Shown here: in pieces, positions 45,389 through 53,419 of the stretch
Position numbering within the stretch: position 1 is the stretch's first letter
How the letters are laid out: each line of letters starts with the position of its first letter
Origin: Streptomyces sp. CA-210063
GTDB taxonomy: Bacteria; Actinomycetota; Actinomycetes; Streptomycetales; Streptomycetaceae
DNA length: 64,000 bases
Direction: 5' to 3'
NCBI RefSeq assembly: GCF_024612015.1
Contig: NZ_CP102512.1
Coordinates: 7,006,001 to 7,070,000 of the forward strand
Program-made: the position numbers and the translations under genes
The notes under the pieces: model-generated
The model's database searches: none
What the model was told of the DNA's origin: nothing
The model's input: only the letters and a program-made list of their open reading frames with translations

Positions 45389-45401
45389 AGGAAAGTTTCC
45401 T
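45389..45401. promoter_or_regulatory. CsnR operator (AGGAAAGTTTCCT)
   Basis: A perfect 13-base palindrome, AGGAAAGTTTCCT, lies 25 bases upstream of csnR. It matches the CsnR box I remember from chitosanase promoters. It should repress the csn operon in the absence of inducer. Confidence 0.75.
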
Positions 45402-45459
45402 GTCGGATGCCAGGACGATAGGACTAGACCAGAGGGGCGTCAATATCCGGCCAACAAAA

Positions 45460-45497
45460 ACCGCCCCCGGGCAACGGAGTCGTTACCTGGGGGCGGT
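45460..45497 (-). terminator. Terminator of the secreted protein gene
   Basis: A long hairpin has a 9-bp outer stem ACCGCCCCC/GGGGGCGGT (45460-45468, 45489-45497) and a paired inner part around GAGT. On the minus strand it lies just after the stop of the secreted protein gene and is followed by a TTTTTG tract. Confidence 0.85.
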
Positions 45498-45529
45498 GCC
45501 CGCGACGCGGGAGGCGGTGCTACGTCATG

Positions 45530-46366
45530 TCACTTCACGTCGACGTAATCCGCCGCGGACGTCTTCGCCGCGGTGGTGGACGTACCGGCGAACTTGTAGC
45601 GGTACGAACCGTCCTTCGACGCCTTCACGGTGGTGGACAGGGCCCCGGCCGTGCCGGAGGTCACCGTCTTCACGTCCGTGTAGGCCGTGGCGCCCTTGGC
45701 CTTGAACTGGAGGGTCACCTTCTGGCCCTTGTAGCCGGTGTAGGCGCGCTTGGCCCAGTCGGCGCGGGTGAGGCTGCCCTTGACGGTCAGGGTCTTGCCC
45801 TTGACGACCGGCTCGGGGGTGGCGTTGACGGTGACCTTGGCGATCCGCTGCAGCTTGGCCGTGCCGAGGCCGCCCCACAGGTCGTAGCCGTTCTCGAAGC
45901 TGATGTGGTCGTCGGAGTCGTCGTTGTCCACCGAGATGTGTCCGTAGAAGGCGCCGGCCTTCCAGGTGGTGGCGTCCGCGGCGCCCATCAGCTGCTCCCG
46001 CGGGTTCACGGTGAGCACCGTCGTGCACGACTCGGTCACCGTGGTGTCCGTCGTCGCGGTCGGGGTGCACTTGGGCGTCCTGGAGAAGGTCTCCAGCCCG
46101 TTGTCGGGGTCCGCGAGCCTGCCGCGGTACAGGAGGACGCCGAGGAAGTTCGTCTCGTAGTCGATGGCGAAGTCCGACGGGCGGGTGAAGCTGTACGTGA
46201 CCGGAACGGTCACCGTGGCCTTGGTGCCGACCGCGATCGGCTTGCCGTTGTTGACCGTGACGGCACCGAAGGTCAGGTCCGGCGAGTCGGCCAGCGCGGC
46301 GGGCGCGGCCAGACCGGTGAGAGCCAGGGCGCCGGACATGACGGCGCCTATGGCGAGCTTGCGCAT
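45530..46366 (-). CDS. Secreted Ig-like protein, DUF5707-type
   Basis: 278 residues from the ATG at 46366, which gives a signal peptide (MRKLAIGAVMSGALALTGLA, cleavage after ALA). The first domain (about 30-150) has a Cys pair (PKCTPT and ESCTTV) and an Asp-rich segment (ISVDNDDSDDHISF) that could bind calcium. The second is Ig/beta-sandwich-like, with TVNATPEPVVKGKTLTVKGS, YTGYKGQKVTLQFKAKG and GSYRYKFAGTS. Several Streptomyces secreted proteins of unknown role share this build. It is a single-gene unit; no partner is suggested by the context. Confidence 0.75.
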   Translation of the reverse strand: MRKLAIGAVMSGALALTGLAAPAALADSPDLTFGAVTVNNGKPIAVGTKATVTVPVTYSFTRPSDFAIDYETNFLGVLLYRGRLADPDNGLETFSRTPKCTPTATTDTTVTESCTTVLTVNPREQLMGAADATTWKAGAFYGHISVDNDDSDDHISFENGYDLWGGLGTAKLQRIAKVTVNATPEPVVKGKTLTVKGSLTRADWAKRAYTGYKGQKVTLQFKAKGATAYTDVKTVTSGTAGALSTTVKASKDGSYRYKFAGTSTTAAKTSAADYVDVK

Positions 46367-46490
46367 GTATCCCCACATTCGAAGCGGACCCCCGGGCGTT
46401 GCGCTCCAGAACAAGGGCCCCCCTTGGGGGCGACACTAGGCGATCACCGTTGTGTGGGGAACGCGTGGGGTCTGTGAAAGTAGCTGGAGG

Positions 46491-46647
46491 TCATCCGATC
46501 CTGGCGGCCCACTGCAGGTAGGCCTGGTCCAGAGGACATCCAGCCAGATGATTCAAAGCGAGGCAGGTCGTGGTGACGTGGTGGTAGCCGAGGGCGTCGG
46601 CAGCGACGCCGGTGGTGTACAGGTGGTCAGCCGCGGTCTGTGGCCTT
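46491..46647 (-). pseudogene. Possible tyrosine-recombinase C-terminal remnant
   Basis: The minus strand reads TTGVAADALGYHHVTTTCLA then LNHLAGCPLDQAYLQWAARI and stops at 46491. The ADALGYHHxTTT element resembles the C-terminal end of actinobacterial integrase-like proteins (LGYHDKTTAR, from memory). No start or upstream catalytic region is in frame. If right, it marks a decayed mobile element at the edge of the accessory stretch up to 49.9 kb. Confidence 0.35.
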
Positions 46648-46721
46648 CCTTTCCACTGCCATCCAACTCCAGTTCCGGCTGTCCATGACTCGGTTGTCTT
46701 CGAACAGGATGTTCCAACCCT

Positions 46722-47300
46722 TCATCCAGTCGCCTTGCCGGAGCCGACGTGGGCGTGGTTGCGGGCTTGGCAGGAGCAGGTGCACCGTGGGCTCTGGGCG
46801 TTCTTGCACCGCCAGTTGCATGCCTCCAGTTCGTTGTATTCGCGTCCCACCGACACGCGTGGATGGCGTTTGAGGAAAACTCCGGCGAGCTGGAGGAAGT
46901 GGTCGTCGGAGACGGTCCAACACCCGTGCTCCGCATCCCATGTCGGGCGTACGTTCTTGGCCAACAGATCCTTGATGATCTCCTCGTGATCCGCTCGGCT
47001 GATCTTGGGTATCCAGTAGCCCATGCGGCGCCGGGCGAAGAGAACGATCGATGGGTAGCTTTCGCCCTCCCACCCTGGGAACCAGATCGGCATCGGCATG
47101 GGCGTTCCGGTCGGCCTGTGCTCGACCGCAGATTTTGTGCGGAGACGGCGCTGGACGCCGTCGGGTGTCAAGCCGGATGCCCAACAGGTTTGAGGCTGTC
47201 CGGGTCTTGTGTGGATGAATATCTTTTGCCAGTTGGGTGAGGTTTGTGTCTGGACGCCGCACACGGAGCACGTAAACGGCTGAGCGTATCTGTGATGCAC
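46722..47300 (-). CDS. Cys-rich protein of unknown function in accessory island
   Basis: 192 residues. Plausible protein features are MPIWFPGWEGESYPSIVLFA, RADHEEIIKDLLAKNVRPTW and DHFLQLAGVFLKRHPRVSVG. Four early cysteines include CSVCG, and a C-terminal cluster reads CNWRCKNAQSPRCTCSCQAR followed by NHAHVGSG. The CxCxC...NH end is common in phage- or plasmid-derived actinobacterial proteins and may bind zinc. Codon bias is weaker than that of core genes, which suggests transfer. A 32-codon frame starting MKGWNILFEDNRV overlaps the stop and may be a frame-shifted continuation. I do not recognise the family. Confidence 0.55.
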   Translation of the reverse strand: MHHRYAQPFTCSVCGVQTQTSPNWQKIFIHTRPGQPQTCWASGLTPDGVQRRLRTKSAVEHRPTGTPMPMPIWFPGWEGESYPSIVLFARRRMGYWIPKISRADHEEIIKDLLAKNVRPTWDAEHGCWTVSDDHFLQLAGVFLKRHPRVSVGREYNELEACNWRCKNAQSPRCTCSCQARNHAHVGSGKATG

Positions 47301-47595
47301 GTGCGGTTCCTTCTCTTGTTCGCATACAAGCAGACCCCACGCCGGCCATCAGGAGTTCTTCCAGGTGAGCGGCTGATCGCCAGGGCTGGAGTTCGTGGAA
47401 GGGCGTGAAGTCCCGCGCGGCAATCCTCAGCTTGGCCCGCCGCCATGGGGTCGAGATGCCCATCACCGAGTCGTAGCCGACGTCGTCGACGGTCGGCCAC
47501 CGTGCTGGACGTTGCCGCCGCGTTGATGTCACGCACTCCCAACCGGAGCGATACGTCAGCTGATGTCAGCACCGAGCAGCCGAGTTCCCGGACGG
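47301..47595 (-). pseudogene. Possible gene fragment upstream of the Cys-rich gene
   Basis: On the minus strand, the frame from 47532 reads VDDVGYDSVMGISTPWRRAK then LRIAARDFTPFHELQPWRSA and AHLEELLMAGVG for about 75 natural-looking codons. It then runs out of frame behind the Cys-rich gene. It looks like the N-terminal part of a broken gene of unknown family. Confidence 0.35.
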
Positions 47596-47781
47596 TCACG
47601 TGCGTGGGCAGCGCAGGGACGCGGTGAACTTCGCCCAGGTGTGAGGGGCGAGGCGGAGTATGGGGCCATCGGGGTTCTTGGAGTCACGTATAGCGACGGT
47701 GTGCGGGTTGTTGCGGGCGAATTCGAGGCATTGGCCGCCGGTGTTGCTGTAGCTGGACTTGACGAAGTCGAACTCGGGCAC
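47596..47781 (-). CDS. DUF397 protein
   Basis: 61 residues covering a complete DUF397 domain: FDFVKSSYSNTGGQCLEFAR, VAIRDSKNPDGPILRLAPHT and WAKFTASL. In Streptomyces such proteins are encoded beside an XRE/DUF5753 regulator and often an HATPase, as in the whiJ and abaA loci, where they influence development and antibiotic production. The genes for the regulator and this protein are three bases apart, so they are co-translated. It probably binds and modulates the regulator. Confidence 0.9.
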   Translation of the reverse strand: MPEFDFVKSSYSNTGGQCLEFARNNPHTVAIRDSKNPDGPILRLAPHTWAKFTASLRCPRT

Positions 47782-47784
47782 GGG

Positions 47785-48699
47785 TTACATCTCCTGGCGA
47801 ATCGCGTTGATCAGCAGGGCCGAGTCGTGCTGGGCGAGGCTCAGCCGAGCAGTACGGTCGAAGAACGTGCTGTACGCCGCACCTTCGGCCTCGTTCTCCA
47901 CCCACACGGTAGACGCGATGGTGTCGGCGTGGACCACGTCCACGGCCTCGGTCTCGGCGAACGAGATGATGGTGAACGGGCCCGTGATGCACGGGTGCCC
48001 TCCCACGTGGAACGGGAGCACTTGCAGGCGTACATTCGGGAGCTGGGCCACTTCCAGGAGGCGCTCAAGCTGGGTGCGCATGACATCGGGCCCGCCGATC
48101 AACTGTCGTAGCGCTGCTTCCCAGATGACTGCGTACACCTGGAGCGGGCGTTCCTCGTGCAGGCGCCCCTGGCGGCGCATGCGGATCTCGACCAGGTGCT
48201 CGATCTCGTCGGGATCCTCCCAAACGCCCACGCCTTCGCTGACCGCCAGGGAACGGGCGTACTCGGCGGTCTGGAACAGGCCCGGAATCAGGGAAAGTTC
48301 CCAGGTTCGTACGCGACTCGCGGCATCCTCCAACGCGATGTACTCGGACAGCGTTCCTGGGTGGGGTGTGTCCTGCCACCACCCCTTCGCCTTGCGGCGC
48401 TCGCGGTCCAGCTTCGCCAACTCCAGCAGCCGGCCCACGACTTTGCGGTCCTCCACGCCGTAGAACTCGCACAGCACCCGGATGTCCGGGTCCCTCATGG
48501 GTACCCAGCCTCGCTCCATCTTCACGATCTTCGTGCCCGTCGCGTTGATGGATGCGGCAGCCTGCTGCTGTGTCTTGCCTGCGGCGTCACGCAGTCGCAG
48601 AAGTTCGCCACCGAGCTTGCGCCCCAGGACGGTCGACGCTCGGTTGCCTGTCGGTTCGATTGATCGCCTCACGGTCACAGTCTGTCCGGTGGTCGTCAC
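47785..48699 (-). CDS. XRE-family regulator with DUF5753 domain (WhiJ-like)
   Basis: 304 residues. The N-terminal helix-turn-helix (about 27-80) has LGGELLRLRDAAGKTQQQAA then ASINATGTKIVKMERGWVPM. A linker, RRKAKGWWQDTPHPGTLSEY, leads to the DUF5753 domain, LSLIPGLFQTAEYARSLAVS, with VLPFHVGGHPCITGPFTI near the end. This is the standard build of the WhiJ family, which works with a DUF397 protein. It is transcribed divergently from an HATPase gene, and the 63-base gap should hold its operator. Confidence 0.93.
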   Translation of the reverse strand: MTTTGQTVTVRRSIEPTGNRASTVLGRKLGGELLRLRDAAGKTQQQAAASINATGTKIVKMERGWVPMRDPDIRVLCEFYGVEDRKVVGRLLELAKLDRERRKAKGWWQDTPHPGTLSEYIALEDAASRVRTWELSLIPGLFQTAEYARSLAVSEGVGVWEDPDEIEHLVEIRMRRQGRLHEERPLQVYAVIWEAALRQLIGGPDVMRTQLERLLEVAQLPNVRLQVLPFHVGGHPCITGPFTIISFAETEAVDVVHADTIASTVWVENEAEGAAYSTFFDRTARLSLAQHDSALLINAIRQEM

Positions 48700-48762
48700 G
48701 CAGCGGCCGCTGACTCAGCGGTGCCACTTGGCATTCCCGACCGCACACGGAGGTGTGTGTCC

Positions 48763-49206
48763 ATGACCGAAGCCGAACTCCTGCACGACGATTACCTCGA
48801 CTACGCTCCCATCCCCGGCAGCGTCCCCCTCGCCCGCCGCCGCACCACCCGCCTCATCACCGAGTGGGGCTACCCGCACCTCGCCGGGGACGCCGCCCTC
48901 GTCGTATCCGAGCTCGCGACCAACGCCCTGCTGCACGGCAGCCTCCGGGACCGGCTCATCCGCGTACGGCTCACCGTCACGGCCACCACACTCCGCGTAG
49001 AGGTCAGCGATCCATGTGGCGAACGGCTCCCGGAGCCGCGCACGGCTGATGACGCAGATCAGTTCGGGCGCGGACTACTACTGGTGGCGGCGCTGGCCGA
49101 CCAGTGGGGATGCGACCCCCGGATCGTCGGCAAGACGGTCTACGCGGAGTGGGTGCTCGCTCCGGCCCGAGTCGAGGGCAATCGGCTCGTGGGCGCGAAG
49201 GAGTGA
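48763..49206 (+). CDS. HATPase-fold (anti-sigma-factor-like) regulatory protein
   Basis: 147 residues from the ATG at 48763, preceded by GGAGGT. The kinase-like ATPase fold has the N-box ALVVSELATNALLHGSL, the G1 box VSDPCGERLPEP and a G2-like FGRGLLLVAALADQWG. Such stand-alone proteins often act as anti-sigma factors or modulate XRE/DUF397 pairs. The divergent arrangement with the regulator recalls the abaA/whiJ-type loci. No anti-anti-sigma partner is nearby. Confidence 0.88.
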   Translation: MTEAELLHDDYLDYAPIPGSVPLARRRTTRLITEWGYPHLAGDAALVVSELATNALLHGSLRDRLIRVRLTVTATTLRVEVSDPCGERLPEPRTADDADQFGRGLLLVAALADQWGCDPRIVGKTVYAEWVLAPARVEGNRLVGAKE

Positions 49207-49268
49207 CGGGAATGGCGCTAGCGTGGGCACGTGCCACAGCGGGGCTCGACGAGCGGAAGGGGCGGCCG

Positions 49269-49622
49269 ATGACCATGCCGTACGCGGAGGGCGACACTCC
49301 GCTCATCCCTCGTCCCGCTCTCACGCTTCCGGCTCTGCGTCAGGCGGTGGCCACGGTCGTGCCGTCCCGGCTTCCGGAGTTCTTCGAGGACCTTCAGAAG
49401 GCGTTCGTGCGGGCCGGCGACGAGGACAGCGTCGTACCGATCCGGATGTTCTACCGGCAGTGGGGCGTGGTCGTGGAGATCGAGCGGCACCCCGAGACGG
49501 CTCGCCGCCTGCACGCCGCCGAGCAGGACATCAGCAGCCCGGATCCCGCCGTACGCGACCGTGCCATCCGCGAGGCCGGTGACATCGTGCGTGCCGCGCA
49601 CCGAGAGGTCGCCGGTGGCTGA
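49269..49622 (+). CDS. Possible antitoxin, DUF6247-like
   Basis: 117 residues from the ATG at 49269. It begins MTMPYAEGDTPLIPRPALTL. The middle reads ALRQAVATVVPSRLPEFFED then LQKAFVRAGDEDSVVPIRMF, and the rest is helical. The family is recognised from memory as DUF6247, which is often paired with a small RelE-like ORF. The next gene starts inside this one's last codons (GTGGCTGA), typical for antitoxin-toxin pairs. No DNA-binding motif is obvious. Confidence 0.6.
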   Translation: MTMPYAEGDTPLIPRPALTLPALRQAVATVVPSRLPEFFEDLQKAFVRAGDEDSVVPIRMFYRQWGVVVEIERHPETARRLHAAEQDISSPDPAVRDRAIREAGDIVRAAHREVAGG

Positions 49623-49866
49623 CTGGCACTGGGAGCTGTTCCAGGACGATCTGCTGGACGGGCTTCCGGACGTGGCGCGCACGGAGACCGGGCGTCTGGC
49701 CAACGAGATCGCCGTACGTGAGTCGATGGTGTTCCTGGAGGGAGCCGCCTACTCCGGGACAGGTCCCGGAGTGCGGACCGAGAGCCGCGGGCTGCTGATG
49801 CTCACGTATCTGACGGACGTGCGCGGTGAGCGGATCGTCGTAGTGCAGGTGAGCTGGTTCGGCTGA
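49615..49866 (+). CDS. Possible RelE/ParE-like toxin
   Basis: 83 residues from a GTG at 49615 that overlaps the preceding stop. It opens MADWHWELFQDDLLDGLPDV, has a helix ARTETGRLANEIAVRES, and ends with two strands, RGLLMLTYLTDVRGERIVVV and QVSWFG. The helix followed by a terminal beta-hairpin is how RelE/ParE-type proteins end, but the catalytic residues cannot be confirmed. If a toxin, it would cleave mRNA or block gyrase until bound by the upstream protein. Confidence 0.55.
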   Translation: MADWHWELFQDDLLDGLPDVARTETGRLANEIAVRESMVFLEGAAYSGTGPGVRTESRGLLMLTYLTDVRGERIVVVQVSWFG

Positions 49867-49905
49867 CGCCGTGAACCCCTGCTCCCGCCTTCGTGCACAC
49901 CAGCA

Positions 49906-49933
49906 GGCCCCGGGGCACGAGCACCCCAGGGCC
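49906..49933 (+). terminator. Terminator after the possible TA pair
   Basis: A hairpin GGCCC-c-GGGG/CCCC-a-GGGCC (49906-49915 with 49924-49933) with one mismatch lies 40 bases after the stop. Confidence 0.55.
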
Positions 49934-49990
49934 CAATCAGGTCACCCGGCGCGCCCCAGAGGGCGCCGAGTCATGCAAAAACCCGGACCG

Positions 49991-50527
49991 TCAGGCGGAG
50001 ATGCCGTCGATCCGGGCCAACGCGTCGTCCGCGCCGAACGGCTGCAGGTAGGGCAGCCAGCGCGGATCCCTATGCCCGGTGCCGATGATGCGCCAGGCCA
50101 GGCCGGTGGGCGGGGCGGGTTTGTGGCGGAGCCGCCAGCCGATCTCCACGAGGTGGCGGTCGGCCTTGACGTGATTGCAGCGGCGGCAGGACGCCACCAC
50201 GTTGTCCCAGACGTGCTTGCCCCCGCGACTGCGCGGGATGACGTGGTCGACGCTGGTTGCGACGCCACCGCAGTACATGCACCGGCCCCCGTCGCGGGCG
50301 AACAGTGCCCGACGGGTGAGAGGAACGGGCCCCCGATAGGGAACCCGGACGAATCGCTTGAGCCGGACCACGCTGGGTGCGGGGAGTGTGACGGTCGCGC
50401 TGTGCAGATAGGCGCCGGATTCCTCCAAGGCGACAGCCTTGTTCTCCAGGACGAGGACGAGCGCGCGGCGGAGCGGTACGACGCCGAGCGGCTCGTACGA
50501 CGCGTTGAGGACCAGGACGTGCGGCAC
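49991..50527 (-). CDS. HNH endonuclease
   Basis: 178 residues. The N-terminus MPHVLVLNASYEPLGVVPLR is the common start of this actinobacterial HNH family. The HNH zinc-finger fold is complete: CMYCGGVATSVDHVIPRSRG, GGKHVWDNVVASCRRCNHVK, with catalytic His in VDHVIP and Asn in DNVVASC. These chromosomal enzymes are conserved and probably nick DNA during repair or recombination. No restriction or phage partner is nearby. The upstream 314-base region serves both this gene and mscS. Confidence 0.92.
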   Translation of the reverse strand: MPHVLVLNASYEPLGVVPLRRALVLVLENKAVALEESGAYLHSATVTLPAPSVVRLKRFVRVPYRGPVPLTRRALFARDGGRCMYCGGVATSVDHVIPRSRGGKHVWDNVVASCRRCNHVKADRHLVEIGWRLRHKPAPPTGLAWRIIGTGHRDPRWLPYLQPFGADDALARIDGISA

Positions 50528-50841
50528 GGATGCCTCCTTGTACGCCGGCGGCGCGTGGCTCGCGCCGTGGACGATCCGTAGTCAGTCTCCCCTCATGCCT
50601 GGTGGAAGCGCCACCATGTCCCGGTAACGGGCTGGGAGTGTTTTCGACCACACCCTGATTCATCCCCCGTCGTGTGCGCCCTTCACTCCCTGGTGAGCGC
50701 CCTGTCTCCTCGAACGTGCCGGGGACCTCCACACAATGCCCCGTTAGTGTGGTGGGCCTGCCCGTCCGGTGACCTTTCCGTGACCAGACGGATCTTGACC
50801 GCCGTACCGGAGGGCAGATAACGCACCTGGAGGTACCCGCC
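50528..50841. other. Divergent promoter region, HNH and MscS genes
   Basis: This is a 314-base non-coding region between divergent genes. A partial inverted repeat (CCGTC...GACGG, about 50764-50793) is present; I see no other structure. No clear ribosome binding site precedes the GTG of the channel gene. Confidence 0.35.
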
Positions 50842-51945
50842 GTGTCGTCCGTTTCTTCCCTGCCCCTCCTACTGGCCGCCGCCACGCCGTCGCCGTCCCC
50901 CTCGGAGACGTCGACGACACCGGCCGTGCCCTCGCTGGAGGACGCTCAGGAGAGCGCGACCAACGCCGCCAGCTGGGTCGAGGAGAACTGGTCCACATGG
51001 CTGGCCATCGGTCTCCGCGTCCTGCTGATCGTGGTGATAGCGGCGGTGCTGAGAGTGGTGGTCCGGCGGGCGATCACGAAGCTGATAGACCGCATGAACC
51101 GCTCGGTCCCCGGCGTCGAGGGCAGCACCCTCGGCGGGCTGCTGGTCAACGTCGAGCGCCGCCGTCAGCGCTCCCAGGCCATCGGCTCGGTCCTGCGCTC
51201 GGTGGCGTCCTTCCTCATCATGGGCACCGCCGCCCTGATGGTCCTCGCCACCTTCGAGATCAACCTCGCCCCGCTGCTGGCCTCCGCCGGTGTCGCGGGC
51301 GTCGCCATCGGTTTCGGCGCCCGGAACCTGGTCACGGACTTCCTCTCCGGTGTCTTCATGATCCTGGAGGACCAGTACGGCGTCGGCGACACCGTCGACG
51401 CGGGCGTCGCCTCCGGCGAGGTCATCGAGGTCGGCCTGCGCGTCACCAAGCTGCGCGGCGACAACGGCGAGATCTGGTACGTCCGCAACGGCGAGGTCAA
51501 GCGCATCGGCAACCTCTCCCAGGGCTGGGCCACGGCCGGCGTCGACGTCACCGTCCGCTACGACGAGGACCTCGACCGGGTCCGCCGCACCCTCCTGGCG
51601 GTCGGCGAGGCGATGAGCAAGGAGGACCCCTGGAACGAGCTCCTCTGGGGCCCCATCGAGGTCCTCGGTCTCGACGACGTGCTCCTGGACTCGATGGTCG
51701 TCCGCGTCTCCGCCAAGACCATGCCCGGCAAGGCCCTCACCGTCGAGCGCGAACTGCGCTGGCGCATCAAGAAGGCCTTCGACGCCGCCGACATCCGCAT
51801 CGTCGGCGGCGTGCCCGCCCTCGCGGACGCCGACCCGGAGGCCGACCCGACGGCCGGCATGGCACCCCCGTCGGCCTACGCGTCCACCACGTCCCCGCAG
51901 TCGGAGCGGGCGACGCCGATCGCGCCTTCGGGAGTGCCCAAGTAG
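50842..51945 (+). CDS. Mechanosensitive channel, MscS family
   Basis: 367 residues from a GTG. A Ser/Thr/Pro-rich start precedes three membrane segments: TWLAIGLRVLLIVVIAAVLR, SFLIMGTAALMVLATFEINL and the pore helix LLASAGVAGVAIGFGARNLV. The MscS signature follows: DFLSGVFMILEDQYGVGDTV, and VIEVGLRVTKLRGDNGEIWY with VRNGEV. The channel opens under hypo-osmotic stress and releases solutes. It is a single gene, closed by an exceptionally long hairpin. Confidence 0.93.
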   Translation: MSSVSSLPLLLAAATPSPSPSETSTTPAVPSLEDAQESATNAASWVEENWSTWLAIGLRVLLIVVIAAVLRVVVRRAITKLIDRMNRSVPGVEGSTLGGLLVNVERRRQRSQAIGSVLRSVASFLIMGTAALMVLATFEINLAPLLASAGVAGVAIGFGARNLVTDFLSGVFMILEDQYGVGDTVDAGVASGEVIEVGLRVTKLRGDNGEIWYVRNGEVKRIGNLSQGWATAGVDVTVRYDEDLDRVRRTLLAVGEAMSKEDPWNELLWGPIEVLGLDDVLLDSMVVRVSAKTMPGKALTVERELRWRIKKAFDAADIRIVGGVPALADADPEADPTAGMAPPSAYASTTSPQSERATPIAPSGVPK

Positions 51946-51960
51946 AGCGCGTCCGCTCGC

Positions 51961-52012
51961 GTGAAGGCGGTGGGGGCGCCCGGTTTTCACCGGGCGCCCC
52001 CACCGCCTTCAC
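51961..52012 (+). terminator. 23-bp perfect terminator hairpin
   Basis: A perfect 23-bp inverted repeat (51961-51983 with 51990-52012) with loop TTTTCA separates the convergent MscS and ABC permease genes. It probably acts in both directions. Confidence 0.92.
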
Positions 52013-52057
52013 GCGCCCCGGGAGCACCCCCGTACCTCCCGGGACGTTCACGCGCCG

Positions 52058-53419
52058 CTACGTGTACCGCAGCTCCCCCGGCCGGACCGTCCGCCGCAGC
52101 AGCGGCAGCGACGTGGCCGCCGCCAGCAGACAGGCGCCGTAGACCCCGACGGGGACCAGCAGTGCCCCGAACGGCAGGATCGAGACGCCGTCCATGGCCG
52201 TGGCGTACATGAAGGCGATCGCCGTGCCCCCGGCCCCGGCCACCAGCACCGAAGGCGCCAGCGGCAGGGCGGTCTCCAGGAGCAGGGCGCGGCCGAGCAC
52301 GTTCTGCGGCACCCCGGCGGCGACCTGCGCGGCCAGGCCCCGGCGGCGGGTGGCGAGCGACTCGGCGGTGCCGACGGCCAGCCCGAACAGGGTGACGGCG
52401 AAGCCGACGAGGATGGCGGCGGCGGTGAAGTTCAGGCCGGTGACGTAGAAGTCGTCGTTCTCGGCCAGGTACTTCTGGCTGCTGACCTCCGCGAGCAGCG
52501 CCTGCCGTACGCCGATGTACCCGCTGCCGACCACGGCCCCCATGATGACGGCCGCGTGGGTGCGGGCCGCCGCCCACGGGTCGTCGCGCAGCCGCTCGGC
52601 GGCGATCAGGACCGCCGGGTTCTCGGCGCGCGCGGCGAGCAGCCGGCCGGTGAGCTTCGAGACCGTGCCGGACAGCAGCACCGCGCCCGCGCCCACCGCG
52701 AGCAGCGCACCGCAGAAGGTCAGCGGAGCCTGGCCACCCGAGTGGTCGGGCATGTTCCTGGAGGTGTTGGCGACGGCGACGAGGGCCGCGACCACCAGCA
52801 GCGCCACCGCGCCCAGGAACACCCACCCCGGCCCCCGGCCCGTGCTCGGCGTCACCCGCCGCACCCAGCCCAGCGGAGAGGCCACCACCCGGCGCAGCGC
52901 CAGCACGCTCGCGACCGCGCCCAACACCGGCACGCCCAGCGCCACCAGCGCGATCACGATCCAGGCCGGCACGGTGGGGCTCTGCCACTCGCTCAGCAGG
53001 AACACCACGAAGGCGACCGTCGTGACCAGCGAACCGGCCAGACAGGCCACCCCGGCCTCCAGCGCCGCGATCCGGCGCACCTGGCCCGCCGACGCCCCGG
53101 CCAGCCGTAGCCCGGCCAGGCGGCGGTCCCGGTGGACGGCGCCCACGCGGGTGCACTGGCCGAGGAACCCGAGCACGGGGAACAGCAGGAACAGCAGGGT
53201 GACGATCACCCCGGAGCGCTCACCGGGGTTGTCCAGCAGACCGGCGGCCATGTCCACCGGGTGGTGGCCCTTCAGCGTGGCCAGCACGCCCGCCGCCATG
53301 CCGAAGGCCGTCGCCAGGGCCGCCCCCAGCCCCGTCAGCGTCACCCGCCACCACTCGCGCCGGTCGGAGCCCCGGGTCAGCAGGAGGGCGAGGCGGAGAT
53401 CGTTCGCCAGCGTGCTCAC
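52058..53419 (-). CDS. ABC exporter permease (FtsX-like)
   Basis: 453 residues with about ten membrane helices in two halves, each with an extracytoplasmic FtsX/MacB-type loop. Examples are GSDRREWWRVTLTGLGAALA near the start and RLAGLRLAGASAGQVRRIAA, a coupling region typical of FtsX-like permeases. The ATG overlaps the stop of the ATPase gene (ATGA, 53416-53419). With the ATPase and the PadR repressor it forms a three-gene export module, common for drug or peptide efflux. The substrate is unknown. Confidence 0.85.
   Translation of the reverse strand: MSTLANDLRLALLLTRGSDRREWWRVTLTGLGAALATAFGMAAGVLATLKGHHPVDMAAGLLDNPGERSGVIVTLLFLLFPVLGFLGQCTRVGAVHRDRRLAGLRLAGASAGQVRRIAALEAGVACLAGSLVTTVAFVVFLLSEWQSPTVPAWIVIALVALGVPVLGAVASVLALRRVVASPLGWVRRVTPSTGRGPGWVFLGAVALLVVAALVAVANTSRNMPDHSGGQAPLTFCGALLAVGAGAVLLSGTVSKLTGRLLAARAENPAVLIAAERLRDDPWAAARTHAAVIMGAVVGSGYIGVRQALLAEVSSQKYLAENDDFYVTGLNFTAAAILVGFAVTLFGLAVGTAESLATRRRGLAAQVAAGVPQNVLGRALLLETALPLAPSVLVAGAGGTAIAFMYATAMDGVSILPFGALLVPVGVYGACLLAAATSLPLLRRTVRPGELRYT

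Noticed and set aside
46627..47532. 301-codon minus-strand frame overlapping the Cys-rich gene
   Set aside because: Only its first 75 codons look natural; the rest is Arg/Pro-rich and out of frame behind the 46722-47300 gene, so it was treated as a fragment.
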